From contig QUTJ01031564.1 of the NCBI GenBank assembly GCA_003573635.1, positions 1-12,845 on the forward strand: 12,845 nucleotides of DNA. Reading direction: 5' to 3'. Shown here piece after piece: positions 1 through 9,200 of the stretch. Position 1 is the first letter of the stretch, and every line of letters begins with the position of its first letter. A program made the position numbers and the translations under genes. This stretch comes from Goniomonas avonlea (Eukaryota; Cryptophyceae; Goniomonadida; Goniomonadaceae). A model generated the notes under the pieces. The model worked only from the letters and a program-made list of their open reading frames with translations, did not search any database and was not told the origin of the DNA.

Positions 1-215
1 CGCCGTCGGACCTGCGAATGATCAAGTATTCGTTCTGCGCGTCCTCCCAGCTGTGCCGCAGTTCGGTCATCGCCCGCCACAGCGTCCACATGAGCCCAGT
101 GGGCAGGCCAATCGTGAAGGCGACAAAGCCAACGGCGCCAATGAAGGCGTAGAGCCACCACTGCGAGTCGTAGCAGAAGAGGTTGTAGTCCTTCTTCAAA
201 AACGGGAGGTCATAC
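1..215 (-). CDS. Exon E: membrane helix and start of the cytoplasmic tail (cut by the window edge)
   Basis: One base completes Gly 3873, then 71 codons (3874-3944) and one further base before the edge. It reads Y-D-L-P-F-L-K-K-D-Y, then F-C-Y-D-S-Q-W-W. A long helix follows at about 3892-3916, containing F-T-I-G-L-P-T-G-L-M-W, and then a basic, charged stretch (R-A-M-T-E-L-R-H-S-W-E-D). A G-L/I-P motif closing a late helix is common in the polytopic ends of such protist proteins. Acceptor CCACCAG|G at 216, with two CTGAC branch-point-like motifs within 20 bases. This frame gives no long run from a Met, so the exon is recognised only by the phase-2 junction and its composition. The gene continues beyond base 1. 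Confidence 0.84.
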
Positions 216-3200
216 CTGGTGGGTCAGTCAGGACACGGTGCCTGGGACGAGGTGGCACTGACAGCTCAAGTACAGGGTGTGGGACGGGATGGCGCGACCT
301 TAATTTTATAGGTGCATTGTATGGTGCGTCAGGCTCGGTCGTGTTTCTACCTCTCTCTTGATGCTTGATTGCGCACTGTCTGTTCAGCGCTGGCAGTCTG
401 TCTCTCTCGCGGCCACTCTGTGTTTCAGTCTCGGTCGGCGATCACGCACCCGATTATTGGCCTGCAGTTTGTAAGAGCGACGATGGCGCCAGAGACCATG
501 GGGTGCACCGTGGTGAGACCGACCAGCATCACCAATTTGAGCTGGTTGGAAATAAGCTCCGGCGGCTTGATGTGGAACAGCACCACGTCGCGCTCCTCCG
601 TCTTCTCCTTTTTGCCCATTTTCTTCGCGAGCCACTTTTTGAACCTGTTTGAGCCGTGAGTTGTCTCCTGGTTAGCTAAATCGTGTCCTGTTGAGGTCTC
701 AGAGAGTGTCGTGTGTCTCCTGTTGAGGTCTCAGAGAGTGTCGTGTGTCTCCTGTTGAGGTCTCAGAGAGTGTCGTGTGTCTCCTGTCTTCCTCGGTGTG
801 CACCCTTGAGACAGAGCACAAGCAGACCCACCGAGGCTTGGCGTGGTGCTTCTCGGCCAGGTTCATCAGCACGACGATGCCGCCGGGGAAGAGGATATAG
901 AGGGGCGCGAAGTAGGTTGTGAGGAAGGAGCCGTAGTAGTCTGTTCGCGCGTTGGCGAGGCACTGTGAGATCTTGACCGGGTTGAGCAGCGACATGATGT
1001 TGATCTTGCTCAGAAACTGCTTGAACAGAGACGAGGACTGCTCTGTGTCGAGCGAAAACGACCTGTCCATTGCGGCGATCACAACGAAGTAGCTGATGGA
1101 CAGCCTGATGTAGCGGATTGGGAGGAGCCGCAGGAAATGCCGGATGATGGTGCTGAACTTGATGATAGATCCGGTGAGCCCGATGATCATGAGGCCCATG
1201 CAGCCGAAGTACACGTACCACTCAGACATGTCAGGACAAGCCGCGCACCGTCCTGCCGAGGGAAAATCAGAGTCGCGCTTCGATTTCTGTCAACCCCGCA
1301 CTGCACCTCCCGCCCTGCACCTCCCGCACTCCACCGCCATCGTCATGAGCACCGCCCGCACTGCACGGCCCGCACATATACCGCAGTCGCCCCGCACCTC
1401 CCGCCTCCCGGGGTGAATACACTTGAGGCGACATGCTATTCTCGTATGGATGCTATTTCTCAATGAATCATGCCCTGAGCGAGACAGAGAGCGAACCATT
1501 CTGGCAAACACCATATCGCTATCGTTGTTCATTTATGCACGCACCCTGAGCGATATCGAGGGTGAAGTCGTTCTGGCAAATGGCGCACACCACACCGCCG
1601 TGGCCCATGTCGCAGGTGTCGAAGCCAAACACCTCCGAGGACTTATCGCCCAGACAAGATCGCTTCAATGGACACTTTGCGCAGAGGGAGACGCCGTCCT
1701 GGACACGAGGGTGAGCAACGGACAAGATATCTGTTTCTAAAGTGTTCTCAGCATGGAATCTAATCGGATATGAAACATCGTGCCCAACCACTCTCAAACT
1801 CAAGGAGGACATCCTTTTACAGCTCTTGTGACATTTCTATGACAAACTGGCCGAAAAGTTTCCTCTCTCACATGAAATGTCTGTCTGTCTCTGACTCGCG
1901 CTCGGTGCATCTGTCTCGCCACCCCCGCCTCTCTGCACCTCTCGCGTTCTCGAGACACAGATCAACAGGATGAAGCAAAAGACGGAAGGGCACGCACCCC
2001 TTTGTACCATGTGCGATTCTCCCCATAAGGGGTGGTGTACTCAACAGACTCTGGAGCGACGGGGTTGTGGGAAAGCATTTTGACGTTGCGCCAGAAACCA
2101 GCAGCACAGAGACAGTCGTGCACGCTGGTGGCCCCGGTGCGCGACACCATGTTCTTATCAGGACAGGTGTTGCAGGCGAGGTCGCCGACGGTTGGCTTAT
2201 ACATGCCCGACTTGCACGCGATACAGTGGGGGACGGGCTCCGACGGGTTTTCATTAACGCGGTAGCCCTTATCGCACATACAGCCACCGCTTGGGTCGGG
2301 GACCTCGCCGACTCCGCAGGGGTCGGTGCTCACGTTGGACGACAGGACCAACTGTTCCAGCTGGTTGTTGTGCGTGAGGTCGACGGAGAAGGAGAGAGTG
2401 AACACAGCCGCCCGCAGCCCCTTGAAACCCAGGTCGGTAAAATCAGCAATTCCGTCTTCGAACACCTGGAGTTGCTTTCCGTACAGGCTCTTGACGGCCG
2501 ACCGAGGAGTCACTGTCACTCTGACCCGCAGCCCCATGTTGGCATGGATCCCCTGCGACACCCGCAGCCCGTTGATGTCAATTAGCTCCAGCTTGGGAGA
2601 GGTGGGGGTGAGGTGGCGCTGGCTCCAGACCTGGCTTGTCGGCAGCTCGATGGCTCGCAGGTCACGCGCACGCCCCCGAAAGGTGAAGACGCCAGCAGCG
2701 GTCGCCTGCCCGCTGACGATGACAGTGACAGGCTGCGGGCCTTCGCCCTCGCCCAGCTCGCACACGGCGGAGGTGACCGTTGCGTTGCGCAGCGTGCACG
2801 TCTGCGACCCCACCGTCACCGACAGCTCCCTCAGCACGGAGGCGTCCGACGATGCAAAATGCCGGCCTGCGATGGTCAAGGTGGGGCCCATGAAGTTGTA
2901 CGAGTACTGCGGCACGAGCCCGAAGACCTCGGGCGGGTCGTACGCAAACAGGCTGCTGGTGTTGGACGACTGTCCGCCGACAGCAAGCTCGAGAATGATG
3001 TTGGCGCCCGTCCCCGCAGGGAGGAGGGTGGTGATCGACGTGCTCGACACCAGCCTGATCTCGGCCGGGGTGCCGCCAGACAGGAGGGCCCTGCGCCGCG
3101 CCGAGGAGGAGCCGAAGTAAATGGTGAGAGAGACGGCGGAGGGCGAGACACCAAAGTTTTCGCCCATCATCGTCAGCTCAATGCCGCCGGTGGTCGGCCC

Positions 3201-6200
3201 AGATGTCGGCGTCACGGAGCTGATGGACGGCAGGTCGTAGGAAAACACCGCCGAGGTGTTGGCAGACTGGCTGCTGAGCCCCGCCACCCAGGCGGTGAGC
3301 GGCCGAGAGGCTCCGGCGCCCACTGGGGTGGCGCAGTTGAGCGCGGTGGGGCTGACCCAGGAGGAGCTGAGACAGGCGGAGCTGCCCACCTGTACTGATA
3401 CCTCGGACGAGGACGAGCCAAACCCTGAGCCGAGAACCGTCACAACAGTAGAGCCACTCGTCGGCCCGTTGAGGGGGGTCAAACCAGTCACGCGGGGAGA
3501 CACGGAACAGTCGAAACCGCCAAACCCTGAGTCGCATTTGCACTTGCCCGTGGCCGATTGGCAGTAGCCGTGGCCGGAACATGTGGGAGGACACTGCACA
3601 GAGCAGGTCTCGCCGCCCCAGCCCGCCGCGCAGCTACACGTCCCGGTGGCAACGCTGCACGACCCGTGGCCAGAGCAATCTGAATCGGCGACGCAGTAGG
3701 CTGAGTGCCTGAGCGTCATGAACCCGGGGCGAGAGCAGGTGCACTGGACCGTGCCGTTGCGGCCGTTAGGCCACGTTGTGCTGCAGTCATGTGACGTCCA
3801 CTCGGGCACGGTGGTGTTCCACATGACACACAAATGCGCGAACATGGGGGAAGGGATGAACCGCGGCAGCACGTGCGCCGACCACGCCACCTGCAGCGGA
3901 GCACCGGAGGTCGGCGACCAGGCCGAGAGTCGATAGATGTTCGACGGCTGCTTCGCCAGGCTCTGAGACACGTCTGGGTACAGGGTCGTGACAGCAACAT
4001 CCGCCGATACCGACAGCGCCAGCGAGATGTTCGCACCAGGAACCGATGCCGCGAAGGAGGTCGAGCTCACGCGGCGGGTGAGCGACTGGAACTCAGGCAC
4101 GTCGACCACGGTCGCGGCCTCGTTGATCACGGTGCCACGGAACGCCATGGCCGTGGCATTGTTCACGCAAGCCAGCAAGTTTGCGATCCGCTTTTGGGCT
4201 GTGTACTGTGGGTCGTCGGGCCCGTTGAGAGCTTGCGAGAGCTCCTGCCCTTGAACCTTGAACAGTACCTTGAGCACTGAGAGGTCCACCCGCGAAGTCA
4301 GATGCGAGTTGATATGGGCCCCAATTACACAGAGGTAGTGGTTCACATCCGACTGAAGCCGTGCCGACAGCGGCACAGCCGTGCCTGGCTCCATCACCTG
4401 CAAGAGCTCAACCAGACCCAGCAGGTCGCGCGAGGCCAGCTGAGGTGTCGTGCTCACGACAACAGCGTCGATCAGTTGCTCCATCACTGAGCTCGAGCGG
4501 AGAGTGACAGCGCCGCGGAGAGTCGAGCGCTTGGAGGCCGCGGACGCCCGCAGCACGAGGCTCGCAACGTGTACGTAGTTCACGCCCTTGTCCAGGCTAT
4601 CACTCCTGAGGTGCAGCAGCGCGGAGTTGATGAACGCCTGGGAGCTGATTGACGACGACGGCAGGGGCGTGACAGCCACGGTGACGCAGTACCGAGTCAC
4701 CTCCCCGAGCGCGTCCTGCACCAGCGCAATCACTGCCGTGTACCCCGGTAACGACGCCGCGAGCTTGAGCGAGCGGTGCGTCTTCCACGTGCGCTTCCCG
4801 CCAAAGGTCAAAATGGAGTCAGGCGCCAGGTCAGCAGGAAGAGCACCGTTGGCGCCGCAATGCCCAGGCCCCATCTCCAGCCCGTAGGAGAGAGGCTGCT
4901 CCGGGTCGGCCCAGCCGCTGCAGTCGAGCTGGAAGGTGGTCGAGAGCTCCTCGCCGCCGGTGGGGCTGATGGCGCAGGTGCCCTGCGATGGTGGCTCGTT
5001 GACGGTGCCTGTCACCGACGCACGCCCCGACCGGTCGAGAGCGTCCACAGCGACCACCGTGATCGTGATGGGGTGGCCCCGGTAGGGTGCGAGGGCGTAC
5101 GGCAGGAGAACCAGGGAGCAGGACCCCGGGAGGCTCGCGACGAGGCTGCGGTTTAGCGCGAAATCGATCGTGGTACGGAGGACCGACGCGCTCCAGTGGC
5201 AGGTCACGTTGGGTGGCGCTGTGGTCGTCAGGCTCAGGTACTCATGGGTCACAATTTTACTGTGTAGCCGCTCGTTGATCTCGACGGGCAGGACCTGGAC
5301 CCCCATGGGGGACAGGTGCACCGGGTAGGTGAGGGATGATGAGCGGGTGTCAGACGGGGAGCTCGGTCTCACTGTGAGCGTTATCTCAACAGCAACTGCA
5401 GAACCGGCGGCGGCCTGCATCAGCACGGCAGACGTGATGACGACCGGGGTCGCGTCGGATCGTTCTTGCGGCCAGCTGTCAAGCTTGGAGCACTCCGGAG
5501 AGGGAGAGCACGACCAGGTGTAAAGCAATTCCGCAGTGTTGTCCGGGTCTCGCGTGCACGAGGGGTCGAGCACCAGCTCCTGCTCCATCGGGACCAGGCC
5601 CGACCCTGTGAAGCACGGCTCCAGCGGCTGGGGCTTTATCAGGACGGTGATGTTGTGCCCGCCCGCCGCCACTTGGGTAGACCATAGCGTGGGGGAGACG
5701 AGACCCACGGTCAGCCGCACAAAGTACAAGCGGCCGACCACGAGCGTGGCAGGCTGGAAGAGGAAGGTCGAGTGGCCGAGGCCCGAGATGCTGGACACGG
5801 GCAAGTTGTGGCCGGCCTCAAACACGGACCATGTGAAGTACAAGGTACTGCCGGTGTAGTCGAGACACGCTTGCCCAGCACAGCAGGAAGGTAGCTCCGC
5901 TTCGCCCTCCAGCACTATCTGCCGACCCGACCCAGTGTTCGCCCTCGTGAGCTCCAGCGACGCAGGACCTTGGATGAGCGCTTTAGGGCGTGGCAACAGC
6001 AGGCCGAGCTTGACCAGACGCACAGTCGTTGTGCTGGCGTAGTTGAGGAAGCTCGTTGCCGTCACGCGCCACACGTACGTCCCAGCGGAGAGCTCGGTGG
6101 GGCCATACGACAAACGTGGTCCTGTGGCCGTCTTCGGGATAGTGAAGTTTGCAGTCGGGACCACGAGTGTCCAAGCGAAGGTGAGGTCCCTCCCACCTCC

Positions 6201-9200
6201 GTTGCCGCTCCCAGACGCGTCCAGCACGGCCTCGTCACAGTACCCAACCTGCTGCGCGGCTTTTACAACAAGTTTGGGCAGGGCTTCGGCAGCTGGTTCG
6301 ACGGCGGTCACAGCAGTGCGGCTGCTGCACGCGAAGGAAATCAGGTGTCGGTGCCTTAGCACGTCGAGAGCGACAGCCACGATGGTGCCCACGGTCACAG
6401 ACGAGGTGGGACCGAGGGTCACGACCATGGTGGACAACGACGGCCAGACACAGACAGGGGAGGTCCCGAGCACGTTCACTGTGGCCGCAGTCAGGAAATG
6501 CGAGCACGGGGCGCCCACCGGGAGCAGCAGGGGCACGTCGAAGGTGAGGCGAAGCTTCCCACCGCTGCCGAGGAACACGACAGAGGTGAGCTGAGGGGCC
6601 GGCGCGATGTAGGTGAACACCGTCTTGTTGGTCGAGACGAGCTCAGGTGTCGACGCCAGAACAACGCCCAGGCGCTGGCCGAAACCAGGCGCCACCACAC
6701 ACGTCACAGTCGTCTCCGCTTCCACCAGCGCGACGGAGCCACACAGAGTCGAGCCCACACGAACGGTCGTGGACACGACATCGACACCAAAGTACTGGCC
6801 GCGAATGGTGACAGTCGTCCCCTGTCCTTCAGGAGCGCCGGTCGGAGTCACAGATTCCACCTTGGGGACGCCGATAAAGAGGAACGACGGCGCGGGCCCC
6901 TGCTGCGCCACAGGCACAGGTGGAGCACCCACAGTGAGGCTCACTGAGGCCACCAACGGAGCAAGCCTGGTGGGCACAACCGGGGTTGGACACGTCAGCA
7001 CCGAGGCGGACACTACACCAGAGCTGGCGACAGTGAAGCCCGTCGCCGGGGATGTGAAAACGCAGGAGTAGGTCTTGGCCGCCGAGAACCCTCTCCCCGT
7101 GACGCTCAACAGGGTACCGCCAGGGGAAGGCGCAGACGACCTGTGCACTCCCAGCAACGCAGGCAAAAACTCAAACAGCAGCGGTGGGCTGGCGGGGAGA
7201 ATCTCGGTGTCGGTGTTGAGCGTGAGGTTGGTGACCCCTGCGGCGTATCGCTGCCCCCAATCCGCAGTGAGGCAGGTTGCCTGCGTGGACGACCGAGCGG
7301 TGGCTGGAGAGTCGACGACATCAGACCCACTGGTGAAGACACAGCGATAGGCCAGGTTGGTGTCCAACCCGCTCGCTGTGACAAGGACAGGTGTGCCGCC
7401 GACCGCCAGGCCGGAGGAAACGTTGGCATGGGACACCACAGGGTCGAACCTGAAGGTCAGGTTGCCGCCAGAATGCAAGGGAACAACTCGCGCACTCCCA
7501 CGTAGCAAGTGGAAGGTGGTCACCTGCGACCGATATTGGGAGCCGAACGGGGGCGTCAGGCAGTGGAGAGAGGTGGTGGTGACGTTGGTCCCTGGCGACA
7601 CGGCCACCGCGCTGCCGGTCCCCGTGAAGCGGCAAGAGTAGGAGAAGCTCGGCTGCAGCCCGCTGGCAGTGAGGACGATCGCCCGCCCACCCGTTGCCAA
7701 GCCGAAAGAGGCTGAAATGTTCATCAGCGTCTCAGCAAACTCGAAACTCGCTCCCGGCGGCCCATCAATCGCGCGGCCAGCATAAAGGACCGCAAGACTG
7801 GTCAGCGCGGCCGGCGCGGGCCAAACAGGGGTGGTGCAGACCAGCGTCGTCACAGAGGACGCATTGGAGGCTGTTGCGTTGACAACGGTTCCGTTGTAGG
7901 AGAACTGGCAGATGTGCGGCAACGTGTGCAGACCATGGCCGGCGATCGTGATGACGGTGCCGCCAAGCGCCGGGCCCTCGCTCACCGATACTGAAGTCCA
8001 CGATGGCGTGAAGGTCAGGTTGAACTGCAGCCCGCTGCTGACAAGTGTGGGGGCTGTGGAGCCCCGCATGCGCTCCACATGCACAACAGCGCGCGCGCTC
8101 GGGAGCGTCGCGCCCCAGCTCGGCACTGGACAGTTTAGCTGCGTTGCTCGCGGCGGCTCCACCCAGGCGGAGTTCAGCACATCACCACTGACGGGATCGG
8201 TGAACACACACCGATACAGCAAGGGTAGATCGAAGCCAGGCACGCGACCAAGACCGAGACTTGACACAGCGAGCACACCGCCACCAGCGGCGTTGTACGA
8301 TGAGACGGTAAGCCCGAGCAATGCCTCGGTAAACACAAACGGGGCGCTTTCAGCCACGGCCCCCTCAGCGAATTCTCGAGTGCCATTGGTGCGTACCACG
8401 GTGACGTAGAGCTGGCACTGCGGATGCGGCCACGAGGGCGAAACGCACGTCATGCGGAGCAGCCGGCGTGCGAGCGAGGGATCGGAGGCGCAATCGCCGT
8501 AGCGGGCGTGGGAGGCACCGATGCAGGAGAATCGGGCCTGGTAGAACCCCGCAGTGTCATGGCGGAAGCCGGTGCCGGAGATGCTGATAACGGTGCCGCC
8601 AGTTGCTGGCCCGATTTCGCCATGGAACGCGTCGTAAGTTTCTGTGAACTCAAAGTTGAAGCTCGGCGTGTCGGGCACCTGCACGCCTTGCTGCACGATG
8701 GTGAGGTTGGTCACGATTGCTTGGTACTCCTCGCCCCACGGTGGTGTCGAGCAGGTCAGCTGACTCGCAGACATGGGAGAGCTGGGCTGAGACTCAAGAA
8801 CCTCGTTTCCAAACTGGAACCGACACTGGTAGTCGCGTGAGCAGACATCCAGCACATCACCGAGGTAGATCAACACAGGTGTCCCGCCCCGAGCTGGCGC
8901 AGTGGTTGGGTCCGTCTTTGCTTCGAAGAAGCTGAACGCCATCTCGGCGCCATGCTTGGCAACCGGCGAGGACACATTGCTGGCGTTGGTCCCAAGATAT
9001 CCCAGAGACAAGTTGCCGGTTACTTCCACTGCGCCGTCCAACATGGGATGATCCCAACGAGGCGTCGCGCACTGGACAAAGTCAGCGCCTGAAGGCAGAA
9101 CTGGGTCAGACACAGCCTGGAGCGAGCCCACAGCGAAAATGCAGACGTGGTGCTGCGAGAAAGCAAGGGCGCGGGAGGTGACGGCAACCAGCGTGCCCCC

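Larger units (their letters stand above)
86..1220 (-). other. Polytopic membrane region (spread over exons C-E)
   Basis: Clear hydrophobic segments fall at 1220-1161, 926-855, 541-473 and 160-86, with a weaker one near 1112-1068. Basic clusters (R-H-F-L-R-L-L-P-I-R after helix 1; F-K-K-W-L-A-K-K-M-G-K-K before the exon D helix) suggest cytoplasmic loops. Loop order and cysteine pattern resemble the multi-pass ends of large protist Cys-rich surface proteins; they do not look like adhesion-GPCR 7TM or polycystin channels. More helices may follow past base 1. Confidence 0.75.

Noticed and set aside
1519-1812. A separate 97-residue protein starting at the ATG at 1812
   Set aside because: Only its second part (from 1698) has the Cys-rich pattern; the first part reads as intron with a pyrimidine-rich acceptor. 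It fits as an exon, not a gene.
1837-1839. Alternative intron 1 acceptor at CATAG|AAA (exon start 1836)
   Set aside because: The sequence after it in the needed frame adds about 46 residues without stalk features, and the phase-0 join at 1698 is cleaner. It is not excluded as alternative splicing.
1860-1960. GAGA/CAGA-rich stretches in introns 1 and 4 and C/A-rich units in intron 2 as mobile introner elements
   Set aside because: They share only short simple motifs, with no common full-length sequence, terminal repeats or target-site duplication.
1962-1997. TGA at 1964-1962 as the natural end of the protein
   Set aside because: The last 11 codons lack the expected cysteines, and a GTGCGT donor at 1997 joins in phase to an exon that continues the Cys-rich pattern and leads to membrane helices.
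2326-3120. Long plus-strand open frames (also 2613-3398, 10768-11376, 11758-12552)
   Set aside because: They lie antisense to well-supported domains, have low-complexity Arg/Ala/Pro-rich products and are expected from GC-rich codon use opposite a long coding exon.
4680-6284. A polycystin-1 orthologue
   Set aside because: REJ and GPS are shared, but there are no PKD repeats or PLAT domain in the window and the membrane end does not look like the polycystin 11-helix region. The C-terminus is missing, so this is a judgement on what is visible.
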